Source: Prauserella_A sp040645195 (GTDB lineage Bacteria; Actinomycetota; Actinomycetes; Mycobacteriales; Pseudonocardiaceae). From it: DNA of 64,000 bases. The translations under genes and the position numbers were made by a program. This document shows positions 1 through 7,686 of the stretch, one piece after another (the stretch's first letter is position 1; every line of letters begins with the position of its first letter). The stretch is from the NCBI RefSeq assembly GCF_040645195.1, contig NZ_JBEYXW010000024.1, positions 1 through 64,000 of the forward strand, read 5' to 3'. The notes beneath the pieces were generated by a model, which did not search any database, was not told the origin of the DNA, and saw only the letters and a program-made list of their open reading frames with translations.

Positions 1-107
1 GTTCGGCGCTCCGCTGGGCTCGCTGCAGGTAGTCCGGCATCGGCTGGTCGAGTTGCTGCTCTTGCAGGTATCGGCCGGGGCGCCCCTCGTCCAGGAGTGG
101 GATCTGG
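1..107 (-). other. Open reading stretch running off the left edge (possible partial gene)
   Basis: Downstream of the Bax-inhibitor gene, on the same strand, a frame stays open from about position 107 to the window edge. It reads as a hydrophilic peptide that includes DQIPLLDEG and QPMPDYLQRAQ. The only ATG in this frame is at 40. Whether this is the start of the next gene cannot be settled because the rest lies outside the window. I do not recognise the peptide. Confidence 0.25.
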
Positions 108-926
108 TCAGTCGCTCTGCAGGTACGACAGCAGGCGCAGGATCTCGAGGTAGAGCCACACCAGCGTGACCATCAGGCCGAAGGCCACGTACCAGGCGAA
201 CTTCGCGGGCACGCCCTCACGGATGGCGCGGTCTGCCATGTCGAAGTCCAGCAGGAAGCTGAACGCCGCGATACCGATGCAGACGATGCTGAAGACGATG
301 GCGAGCCCGCCGCCGTCTCGCAGGCCCATGTTCACGCCGAAGAGCCCGAGAACCAGGTTGGCGAGCATGAGCACCAGCACGCCACCCAGCGCGCCGATGA
401 TCCACTTCGTGAGCTTCGGCGTCACCTTGACGGCGCCGGTCTTGTAGACGACCAGCATCACGACGAACACGGCCGCGGTGCCCAGGATCGCCTGCAGCGC
501 GATTCCCGGGAAGAACATTTCGAACACGCCCGTGATCGCGCCGAGGAAGACACCCTCGGCGGCGGAGTAGGCGAGCGTCATCGGCGCGCTGGCCATCTGC
601 CTGAAGCTGATGATCAGGGCCAGCACCAGGCCGACCAGCATGCCGCCGATCATCGCGCCGGTGATGGCGCCCATCGCGTTCGCCTCGACCTGCGACTGCG
701 CCCAGATCGCCGTGATCACGCCGACGAGCAGGGTCACGCCCAGGCTCGCGCCGGTCTTCATCACCACGTCGTCGACGGTCATCGGGCGGTCGGCGGCGCC
801 CGTGGGGGCCTGCGGCGCGCCGTAGCCCGGTACGCCACCCTGCGGCTCGTTGAAGCCGGTGTACGGCCCGTAGGCCGTGGTCCCCCTCGGCAGGTTACGG
901 AACGCGGGATTGCTTGAGGTTCGCAC
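108..926 (-). CDS. Bax inhibitor-1/YccA family membrane protein
   Basis: This 272-residue protein has a hydrophilic Gly/Pro-rich N-terminus of about 70 residues (NPAFRNLPRG, GYGAPQAPTG). About seven closely packed hydrophobic segments follow, and the end is charged (LDFDMADRAIREGVPAKF, then WLYLEILRLL). That is the architecture of the Bax-inhibitor-1/YccA family in actinobacteria, whose bacterial role is unclear; eukaryotic and Bacillus relatives act as membrane calcium leak channels. I chose the GTG at 926 because AGGAGG stands five bases before it. An upstream in-frame start would add 40 residues with no ribosome site. The gene is divergent from the thioester surface protein, and a perfect 18-bp palindrome (999-1016) lies between them, so the two may be regulated together. 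Confidence 0.85.
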   Translation of the reverse strand: MRTSSNPAFRNLPRGTTAYGPYTGFNEPQGGVPGYGAPQAPTGAADRPMTVDDVVMKTGASLGVTLLVGVITAIWAQSQVEANAMGAITGAMIGGMLVGLVLALIISFRQMASAPMTLAYSAAEGVFLGAITGVFEMFFPGIALQAILGTAAVFVVMLVVYKTGAVKVTPKLTKWIIGALGGVLVLMLANLVLGLFGVNMGLRDGGGLAIVFSIVCIGIAAFSFLLDFDMADRAIREGVPAKFAWYVAFGLMVTLVWLYLEILRLLSYLQSD

Positions 927-998
927 CTGATCCTCCTGGATCTCCTGGCACTTGCACACGGTAGAACGACCGCTCATGCCGGCCGGTTCCCGTCGGTC

Positions 999-1016
999 AG
1001 TAAAGTCGACTTTACT
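999..1016. promoter_or_regulatory. Perfect 18-bp palindrome, candidate operator
   Basis: The sequence AGTAAAGTC/GACTTTACT is a perfect 18-bp inverted repeat. It is markedly AT-richer than its surroundings and sits 73 bp upstream of the Bax-inhibitor start and 178 bp upstream of the surface-protein start. A perfect palindrome in a divergent promoter region usually marks the site of a dimeric repressor. The regulator is unknown. Confidence 0.6.
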
Positions 1017-1193
1017 CACATCCAGCCCACGTGGCTGCGCACCCACCGTAAAGGTTTGGCGCTATTTACCGTCCGCCGACGTCCACCGCCTGGCCGATTG
1101 CCCTGGTCACCCGTTTCAGGCCATTCTCACCTGGCGTGTCCGGATCTTGCCCGAACGCGTGGCGGGGTTCCATCGATCAAGGAGAGAACAAGG

Positions 1194-2600
1194 GTGCAAA
1201 GGACACGCCCGGCTATCTTTTTGCGCCTGCTGACGGCGGGGTTGCTCACCGCGTTGTCGCTGGTAGTGATCACGCCGAGCGCATCGGCGGCTGTCCAGGA
1301 GGGCATCGGTCACCGCACGACGCCCGGCCAGTCCTGGGGAGATCGCGACCGCGCTTACGACTGGGTCGGCTCCTACCTGGTGGGCGGCAAGCAGGTGTTC
1401 TGCGTGTCGTTCGCACTCAAGGCACCGGACAGCGGCGAGACCTACAGTCCTGGCGACGAGCTGCTCACCAAGTGGGGCACCGAACTGTCCGACGACATCG
1501 CCGCCAACATCTCCTACCTGCTGCTGCGCTACGGCGACACGAAGAGCGCCGACGAGGCGGCCGCACTGGCCCACCTGCTGCACTCCTGGACCGCGGCACC
1601 GCGCACCCCTGCCGACCTCGACCCGGCCAAGCCGTTCACCGAGATCGGCTACGACGTGGACCTGCAGCTGGGCAAGCTGCCGGCAGGCGCACAGCAGGCG
1701 GTGGACCGGCTGCGTGCCGACGCGGAGGCCAACCGCGGACCGTGGACCGCCACTGTCACCGCACCGGAGGACGAGCAGACCATCGGCGCTCCCGGTGACT
1801 GGACGGTCACCGTGACCAACGCGGCGGGCAAGGGCGTGCCCGAGGTTCCCGTGTCACTGGCGCTCGCCGACGCCGAGCTCGACGGTGCGACCACCGTGAC
1901 CACCGGCGAGGACGGCACTGCGGCAGTGCAGCTCGTGCCCACCGGCGAGAGCCCGAAGCTCACCGCGACGCTCTCCGCGCCTGCCGACCGTCCCTATGTC
2001 CAGGACCCGGTCACCGCCGACACGCAGCGCGTGGTCTCCACCGGCGGTGAGCAGGAACTCGTGGCCGACGCCACCGGAGCAGCGAGGACACCGCCCGGCA
2101 CGGTGCAGGTCGGCAAGGTCGACGCCGCCACCGACAAAGGCATCGCAGGCGTCCCGCTGCGGGTGACCGCGAAGGACAAGACCTCACCCGCGCTCGGCCA
2201 GGACGATGAGCCGCTCGTCGGCGAGGACGGCAAGCCCGCCGTCGTGACCACCGAGGGCGAGGCAGGCACCGTGACCATCGAGAACCTGCGTACCCCGCAG
2301 GAGATCTGCGTCATCGAGGTGAGCCCGCCGAGCGGCTACGACGCCGCCTTCGACCCGGACGACCCGCCGTCGGCATGTGGGGTGGTGCAGCCCGGCGAGA
2401 CGGTCGTCCTCGAGATCGCCAACGTGCCCAACCCGGTGCCCCGCACCATTCCGGCAGGCGAGCAGCCGTCGACCATCGCGCAGAGTGCCACCACGACCAG
2501 CACACCGGGCGGCGCGCTCGCCGGAATGGGCGTACTCGCGGTCGCCGTGGCCACGCTCGCGGGCCTGATCGCCAGAAAGCGGCTCAACGGCAGTCGATGA
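1194..2600 (+). CDS. Secreted thioester-domain (TQXA-type) surface protein, sortase partner
   Basis: The 468-residue protein starts at a GTG preceded by AAGGAG. A Sec signal peptide (about residues 1-33) ends in PSASAA. The following domain places Cys70 in QVFCVSFALKAP, as in TQXA/thioester domains, where a Cys-Gln bond can attach covalently to host or matrix partners. Next come an Ig-like segment (VTVTNAAGKGVPEVPVSLAL, with a TTVTTGEDGTA stretch) and a SpaA-like beta domain (VQVGKVDAATDKGIAGVPLR). A Thr/Ser linker precedes a terminal membrane helix and the basic tail RKRLNGSR. That is a cell-wall anchoring layout, but no clear LPXTG or LAXTG precedes the helix. The gene overlaps the sortase gene by 4 bp, so the two are translationally coupled and probably form enzyme and substrate. 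Confidence 0.8.
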   Translation: MQRTRPAIFLRLLTAGLLTALSLVVITPSASAAVQEGIGHRTTPGQSWGDRDRAYDWVGSYLVGGKQVFCVSFALKAPDSGETYSPGDELLTKWGTELSDDIAANISYLLLRYGDTKSADEAAALAHLLHSWTAAPRTPADLDPAKPFTEIGYDVDLQLGKLPAGAQQAVDRLRADAEANRGPWTATVTAPEDEQTIGAPGDWTVTVTNAAGKGVPEVPVSLALADAELDGATTVTTGEDGTAAVQLVPTGESPKLTATLSAPADRPYVQDPVTADTQRVVSTGGEQELVADATGAARTPPGTVQVGKVDAATDKGIAGVPLRVTAKDKTSPALGQDDEPLVGEDGKPAVVTTEGEAGTVTIENLRTPQEICVIEVSPPSGYDAAFDPDDPPSACGVVQPGETVVLEIANVPNPVPRTIPAGEQPSTIAQSATTTSTPGGALAGMGVLAVAVATLAGLIARKRLNGSR

Positions 2601-3352
2601 TGTACTCGAAGCGGGGCCGGCGCAGGTTGCTCAAGGCGTACCTGCTCGGAGCGAGCACTGTGCTCGCGGTGGAGCTGGCGGTGGTCGGCGCCATCCTGGT
2701 GCCGCGGACGGTAGCGGTGGCGGGCAGCCCGCAACCGGTCGCCGCACCGCAACAGACCGCACAGCAGGAACCACCACCACCACCATCACCGGAGCCAGAA
2801 CCGGTACCGGCCACGGAGCCCACGCCGGCCACGACCACCGCCGCCCCTGCCGCCAAGCCGACCACGACACAGGCGCCCGCACCACCGGCACGAGACGAAC
2901 CGGTGGCCAGTGGTCAACGGCCAGGCACCATCCGGCTGCCCGACGGCGGGACGGCGACGCTGGTCCGCCGCGAGGTGGGACCTGACGCGGTGCTTCCCGT
3001 GCCGGACAACGTCGACGAGGCCACCTGGTGGGGTGCGGGGCTGGACGCTCCCAGCGGTGCGAGCCTGTTCGCCGGTCACGTCAACTGGAACGGCCGAACG
3101 GGCCCGTTCGCCGAGCTGTGGGACATCGGAATCGACGAGGCCGTCACGGTCTCCGATGACGGCGGCACGGTGTGGACCTATCGGGTGACCCAGATCGTGA
3201 CAGTGCACAAGGACGAGCTGCCAGCCCGCGCCGCGGACCTGTTCAGCCAGGGCGGCAGGCATCGCATCGTGCTGGTCACCTGCGGCGGGCGCTGGCTCGG
3301 CGGCAACACCGGATACGCCGACAACAGAGTCGTCATCGCCGAGCCCGCCTGA
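2597..3352 (+). CDS. Class E/F-type sortase (transpeptidase) with long Pro-rich stalk
   Basis: The 251-residue membrane protein has an N-terminal basic stretch and one membrane helix (about residues 12-36). A Pro/Thr/Ala-rich stalk of about 70 residues follows, then the sortase barrel. The catalytic triad is visible: His161 (FAGHVNW), Cys229 (LVTCGG) and Arg244 (DNRVVI). Sortases of this actinobacterial type cleave a C-terminal sorting motif and link the protein to peptidoglycan. ATG at 2597 overlaps the TGA of the preceding surface-protein gene (ATGA); a second ATG at 2600 is equally possible. The coupling argues that the upstream thioester protein is its substrate. The stalk is longer than usual for the class and probably spans the wall. 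Confidence 0.85.
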   Translation: MMYSKRGRRRLLKAYLLGASTVLAVELAVVGAILVPRTVAVAGSPQPVAAPQQTAQQEPPPPPSPEPEPVPATEPTPATTTAAPAAKPTTTQAPAPPARDEPVASGQRPGTIRLPDGGTATLVRREVGPDAVLPVPDNVDEATWWGAGLDAPSGASLFAGHVNWNGRTGPFAELWDIGIDEAVTVSDDGGTVWTYRVTQIVTVHKDELPARAADLFSQGGRHRIVLVTCGGRWLGGNTGYADNRVVIAEPA

Positions 3353-3436
3353 GTACGCCACCCGGCAGCTTGCGCGTCCACTACCGCGCACTGACAGGAT
3401 GTTCGCGAATGCGCAGCGCGGCGAAAGGGGCAGGCC

Positions 3437-5431
3437 ATGGCGACGTATCTGGTGACCGGCGCGACCGGGCTGATCGGGCGCCACTTCACCCGGTTGCTCC
3501 TCGGCAACGCCGACACCGATCGGGTGATCCTGCTGGTACGACAACGCTCGCAGGAGCGGCTGGCCGGTCTCGTCCGGCAGTGGCCGCATCCGGAGAAGGT
3601 CTCGCTGGTCGTGGCCGACCTCGCCGCCGACGAGCTCGGCATCCACGCCGGCACCCGCGAGGAGCTGAGCGGCCACGTCGACCACATCGTGCACCTGGCC
3701 GCCCTCTACGACCTCACGGCCGACGACGAAACCAGCATCAAGGCCAACGTCGGCGGCACCCAGCACGTCATCGACCTCGCGCGGGACCTGCGCGCCGGAT
3801 GTCTGCACCACGTCTCCTCGGTCGCGGTCGCCGGTGACCACGCGGGGGTGTTCGCCGAGGAGATGTTCGACGTCGGCCAGCGGCTCGTCACGCCCTACCA
3901 CCGCACCAAGTTCGAGGCCGAGCGGTTGGTGCGGGAACAGACCGACGTGCCGTGGCGGGTGTACCGGCCCGCGATCGTGGTGGGGCACTCCGAGACCGGC
4001 AAGATGGACAAGATCGACGGGCCGTACTACCTGTTCAGCGCGATCAGCCGGCTCACGTCGCTGCCCAACCTGCCAATGGCGGGCCCGAACATCGGCGACA
4101 CCAACATCGTTCCGGTCGACTACGTCGCCAAGGCCCTGCTCGAACTGGTCACCAGGGACGGGCTCGACGGGCGCGCGTTCCACCTCGTCAATCCGCAACC
4201 CCAGCCGGTGGCCGCGGTGTACAACGCGTTCGCGAAGGCGGCCGGCGCGCCCACGATCAACCTCCAGCTCGGAGACCGGGTCTCCAGCGGCATCGTCAAC
4301 CTCGCCAAGCTCAGCGAGCACGTGCCCGGCGTGACGCTCGTCCGCGATGCAGTGCTGGCCCGGCTGGGCATTCCGCCGGTCCTGCTGGAGACCCTGACGT
4401 TCCCCGCGGTGTTCGCCTCGTCCGCGACCCGCAGGGTACTCGCCGGATCCGGCGTCGACGTGCCGCCGTTGGAGCGCTACGCGCCCGCGCTGTGGCGGTA
4501 CTGGCGCGAGCACCTGGACCCGTTGCGTGCCCGCAGGCACGGCCCGCGCGGTGAGCTCGACGGTAGGCACGTCGTGATCACGGGTGCGTCCTCCGGCATC
4601 GGCAGGGCCACGGCACTGCGGGTGGCGGCGGAAGGCGGCATCCCGCTGCTGGTGGCGCGGCGCAGGCACGAGCTGGAGGAGGTACGCGACGAGATCGTCG
4701 CCGCGGGTGGGCACGCGTCGGTCTACCCGGCCGACCTGACCGATGAGGAGTCGGTGCGCAAGACCGTCGACGCCATGCTCGCCGACCACGGGCACGTGGA
4801 CATGCTCGTGAACAACGCAGGCCGCTCGATCCGCCGTTCCGTCCGGCTGTCCTACGACCGGTTCCACGACTACGAGCGCGCCATGGCCATCAACTACTTC
4901 GGCGCGGTGCGGCTCATCCTCGCGCTGTTGCCGGACATGACCGAGCGCAAGTTCGGGCACATCGTCAACGTCTCCTCGATCGGCGTACAGGGCATCGCGC
5001 CGCGCTTCTCCGCCTACGTGGCGTCCAAGGCGGCGCTGGACTACTTCAGCAAGATCGCGGCGACCGAGACGCACGGCGACGGGATCACCTTCACCACGAT
5101 CCACATGCCACTGGTACGGACCCCGATGATCCGGCCGACCAAGATTTACGACGCGTTCCCGACGAAGTCACCCGAGCAGGCGGCCGACATGGTGGTGCGC
5201 GCGTTGAAAAACCGGCCGACGCACATGGGGTCCCCCGAGGGCTACTTGATTCAGGCCGCGTACGCCGTCGCACCGCAACTGGTGAACACCATCGCCTATG
5301 AGGGCTACCGGGTGTTCCCCGATTCCACCGCCGCGGGCGGAACCGGCAGGTTGAACCTCGGAAAGGGTGAGCGGAACCTGTCCCGCGCAGCCGCGCGACT
5401 GGTCAAGCTGACGCGGGGATTCCATTGGTGA
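3437..5431 (+). CDS. Two-domain short-chain dehydrogenase (extended SDR fused to classical SDR), acyl-CoA reductase type
   Basis: This 664-residue fusion has an N-terminal extended SDR domain (about 1-360) with nucleotide motif TGATGLIG at residue 7 and YHRTK near residue 154. The second half (about 375-640) is a classical SDR with TGASSGIG near 380, NNAG and YVASK near 526. The same two-domain arrangement occurs in mycobacterial AcrA1-type fatty acyl-CoA reductases and related proteins, where acyl-CoA is reduced stepwise toward an aldehyde or alcohol; this substrate is inferred from architecture only. Both active-site Tyr-x-x-x-Lys motifs are intact, so both halves may be catalytic. ATG at 3437 follows AAAGGGG. 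It lies alone between the sortase and a coiled-coil gene, with no polyketide or lipid gene next to it. Confidence 0.82.
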   Translation: MATYLVTGATGLIGRHFTRLLLGNADTDRVILLVRQRSQERLAGLVRQWPHPEKVSLVVADLAADELGIHAGTREELSGHVDHIVHLAALYDLTADDETSIKANVGGTQHVIDLARDLRAGCLHHVSSVAVAGDHAGVFAEEMFDVGQRLVTPYHRTKFEAERLVREQTDVPWRVYRPAIVVGHSETGKMDKIDGPYYLFSAISRLTSLPNLPMAGPNIGDTNIVPVDYVAKALLELVTRDGLDGRAFHLVNPQPQPVAAVYNAFAKAAGAPTINLQLGDRVSSGIVNLAKLSEHVPGVTLVRDAVLARLGIPPVLLETLTFPAVFASSATRRVLAGSGVDVPPLERYAPALWRYWREHLDPLRARRHGPRGELDGRHVVITGASSGIGRATALRVAAEGGIPLLVARRRHELEEVRDEIVAAGGHASVYPADLTDEESVRKTVDAMLADHGHVDMLVNNAGRSIRRSVRLSYDRFHDYERAMAINYFGAVRLILALLPDMTERKFGHIVNVSSIGVQGIAPRFSAYVASKAALDYFSKIAATETHGDGITFTTIHMPLVRTPMIRPTKIYDAFPTKSPEQAADMVVRALKNRPTHMGSPEGYLIQAAYAVAPQLVNTIAYEGYRVFPDSTAAGGTGRLNLGKGERNLSRAAARLVKLTRGFHW

Positions 5432-5559
5432 TCATGCGGAATCGACGGTGGGTAACCGGCGCGGGCACCCGCACCGGAAAATCTGAGGTGGACGGACACC
5501 ACAAAGCTTGTATGCCTGCCTGACACCGGCAACACCTCGTGCGCGGGTACGGTCGGTGC

Positions 5560-6582
5560 ATGGCTTCCGAGCACGACAACCGCCTGCTGCCGCTCCGGCG
5601 GGACTTCGCACAGGCGTGGCACGGGTTCGAACGCAACCAGGTGCTGCAGTACGTCGACCATCTCGAAGCGCAGTTGCGGCGGGTCCTCGCCGACCGCGAC
5701 TCCGCGATGGCGCAGGCGAGCACGATGTCCCGCGAGCTGGAGAACGCTCGGCTGGAGATCAGCAAGCTGGTGCGTCGGGTCGAAGAGCTGAAGAAGCCCC
5801 CGGAACGCATGGAGGACCTGGACGAGCGCATGCAGCGCACGATCCAGCTTGCTCACACGCAGGCCGATGAGATCGTCACCCGCGCGCAGGAGGCCGCCGA
5901 GAAGAACTGGGTGGAGAGCAGCGATGTGTCCAACAAGCTGCACCAGCGGTACATGAAGCTGCTGGAGACGCTCGACGGGCATGCGGACGCGCTGCAGCGC
6001 GAGCACGAGGACGCGCTGGCCGCCACCAAGGCCGAGGTGACGAAGATGACCTCCGAGGCGGTACGGCGGCGGGAACGGCTCGACGCGGAGGCCGAGCAGA
6101 AGCGGCGCACCACCGAGCGCGAGTTCGATGCGAAGATGACGGCCGAGCGCAACTCGCTCGACAAGCACATCGCCGACCAGAAGACGGCCAGCAAGAACGC
6201 GGCCGAGCGGCGGATCGCGGAAGCCACCAGCGAGGCCAAGCGCCTGGTGGACGAGGCGAGCGGCAAGGCGAAACAGCTCGTCGGCGAGGCGAGTGGCAAG
6301 GCGAAGCACCTGGTGGACACCGCCACCAGCGAGGCGACCCGGCGCACCACCGAGGCCAACTCCGTGGTGGAGCGGCTCACCCGCATCCGGGAAGAGGCGC
6401 GCGCCCGGCTCCGCGAGGCCGACGAGGTACTCAGGCAGAGCGACTCGGCACTCGTCCCCGTCGAGGGCGAGGACGCCGAGCTCGCCGAACTGGCACCCGT
6501 GGAAGCCGCCACCGCCGACGACAAGCCCCGGCCCAGCCCGAGCGCCAAGCGGAAGGCCTATTCGGGCAAGCCGACACCGTAG
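5560..6582 (+). CDS. DivIVA-like coiled-coil protein
   Basis: The 340-residue protein starts at ATG 5560. A short N-terminal block (DFAQAWHGFERNQVLQYVDHL) resembles the membrane-binding head of DivIVA/Wag31-type proteins. From about residue 40 to 310 it is almost continuous coiled coil, rich in Glu, Lys, Arg and Ala. It contains imperfect repeats around EASGKAKQLVGEASGKAKHLV. The tail is acidic and then Pro/Lys-rich. Proteins of this type in actinomycetes act in polar growth, septum placement or cytoskeletal scaffolding. It is monocistronic and converges on the siderophore-binding gene, with a shared hairpin between them. It could also be called a cellulose-binding-like or SMC-like hypothetical protein in databases. 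Confidence 0.6.
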   Translation: MASEHDNRLLPLRRDFAQAWHGFERNQVLQYVDHLEAQLRRVLADRDSAMAQASTMSRELENARLEISKLVRRVEELKKPPERMEDLDERMQRTIQLAHTQADEIVTRAQEAAEKNWVESSDVSNKLHQRYMKLLETLDGHADALQREHEDALAATKAEVTKMTSEAVRRRERLDAEAEQKRRTTEREFDAKMTAERNSLDKHIADQKTASKNAAERRIAEATSEAKRLVDEASGKAKQLVGEASGKAKHLVDTATSEATRRTTEANSVVERLTRIREEARARLREADEVLRQSDSALVPVEGEDAELAELAPVEAATADDKPRPSPSAKRKAYSGKPTP

Positions 6583-6613
6583 GCCACCAGTGCCACAGCG
6601 GTGACTGGTGGCC
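6582..6613. terminator. Bidirectional hairpin between convergent genes
   Basis: A 10-bp perfect stem (GGCCACCAGT / ACTGGTGGCC) with a 12-nt loop starts inside the stop codon of the coiled-coil gene and ends one base before the stop of the opposite gene. No T tract follows, as is common in high-GC actinomycetes. It would serve both genes. Confidence 0.7.
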
Positions 6614-6614
6614 G

Positions 6615-7616
6615 TCAGGTGACCTTGCGTGAGCCTTCCAGGTGCTCGGCGAGATTGTTGATGGTGCGCGCCTGCGCGACATAGTCCATCGCGCTGAACT
6701 CCCACGGGAACACCTGGCCGGCTTCGGCGGCGGGCAGTTGGGCGAAGGTGGGCTGCTGCTGCATGTCCGCACCGCTCATCGCGCGCAACGAATAGAGCAC
6801 GACATCGGTGCGGTGGTCCAGAATGTTCTCCCAGCTGACCTGCTGCCAGTAGTAGTCGGAACCGCCGGGGTCCGGGTAGTTCAGACCGAGCTCGGTGTAG
6901 CTGAGCAGCGCCGGGTCGTCAGGTGCCTTGGCGATGTAGACGCCCTCACCTGGATACGCGGCCACCGCCATGACGCTCAGCCCGGATGCCGTGGCCGCCC
7001 GGAGCCGCTCGCGCGCGGCGTCGTAGTCCCGGCGCGGCTGTTCGAGCGCCTCCTGCGAGACACCGATCGACTGGGCGAACTCGACGGTGCGCTCCACGAC
7101 GTCGGCGGCGGAGCCGGACATCGCGATGGTCACGATGGGCGCGATGCCGGCGACGGTCTGCTGTTGCTTGAGATCGGCGAAGCCGTAGAGCGGCTTCTGC
7201 GGGTCGAGTGTTCCCGACGAGTCCTTCGGATAGGCATGCGTCACGATCAGTTCGGGCTGCTGGGCGACCAGCGCCTCGATGTCGATCTCGCCATAGGTGG
7301 TACCGACCTCCGTGACCCGCGTGAGGTCCTTGCCGCGGAAGTTCACGTCGTCGGCCAGCCCGGTGAAGCCGAAGGACGCCACCGGCGTCACACCGTAGTT
7401 CCACAAGGAGGCGATCGCGTCGTTGAGCCCGGCGATCCTGGTGGGCCTGGCGTCGAGGGTCACCGTGGCGCCGGTGTCGTCGGTGAACGTCCATGCGCCC
7501 GAACCCGGCTGCGCGGATGTGGGGGAACCGCCACGCCCGCAGGCGGCGAGCAGGCCCGTGGCACCGAGGGCGACGGCGCCGCCGAGCAGCGTTCGCCGAG
7601 ACAATGTCGAAACCAT
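6615..7616 (-). CDS. Siderophore-binding lipoprotein of an iron ABC transporter
   Basis: The 333-residue protein begins with a twin-arginine signal (SRRTLLGG) ending in a lipobox (LLAAC), so it is a Tat-exported lipoprotein. The mature part has the FecB/FhuD fold pattern: a short first lobe beginning ITGATVTLDARPTRI-like residues (TGATVTLDARPTRIAGL), a central region with ELIVTHAYP, and a second lobe. It would deliver a ferric siderophore to an ABC permease that is not encoded in this window. ATG 7616 was chosen because the signal peptide begins there. An IdeR/DmdR1-type iron box lies 5 bp upstream (7622-7640), so expression should rise when iron is scarce. It stands alone. Confidence 0.85.
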   Translation of the reverse strand: MVSTLSRRTLLGGAVALGATGLLAACGRGGSPTSAQPGSGAWTFTDDTGATVTLDARPTRIAGLNDAIASLWNYGVTPVASFGFTGLADDVNFRGKDLTRVTEVGTTYGEIDIEALVAQQPELIVTHAYPKDSSGTLDPQKPLYGFADLKQQQTVAGIAPIVTIAMSGSAADVVERTVEFAQSIGVSQEALEQPRRDYDAARERLRAATASGLSVMAVAAYPGEGVYIAKAPDDPALLSYTELGLNYPDPGGSDYYWQQVSWENILDHRTDVVLYSLRAMSGADMQQQPTFAQLPAAEAGQVFPWEFSAMDYVAQARTINNLAEHLEGSRKVT

Positions 7617-7621
7617 GAAAA

Positions 7622-7640
7622 TTAGCTTAGCCATACCTAA
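7622..7640 (-). promoter_or_regulatory. Iron box (IdeR/DmdR1-type operator)
   Basis: The 19 bases read TTAGCTTAGCCATACCTAA and match 15 of 19 positions of the actinobacterial iron-box consensus TTAGGTTAGGCTAACCTAA, with both outer half-sites nearly perfect. It lies immediately upstream of the siderophore-binding lipoprotein start, where a bound repressor would block transcription under iron-replete conditions. Confidence 0.85.
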
Positions 7641-7686
7641 GTGCAACCGGAAGCGGTGGTGATCAGCCCGACAGCGAGCCGTCCCG

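Noticed and set aside
2786..5104. Long minus-strand open frame opposite the sortase and SDR genes
   Set aside because: It lies entirely opposite strongly matching genes and has Arg/Gly/Asp-rich composition with no family; long antisense frames are normal in high-GC DNA.
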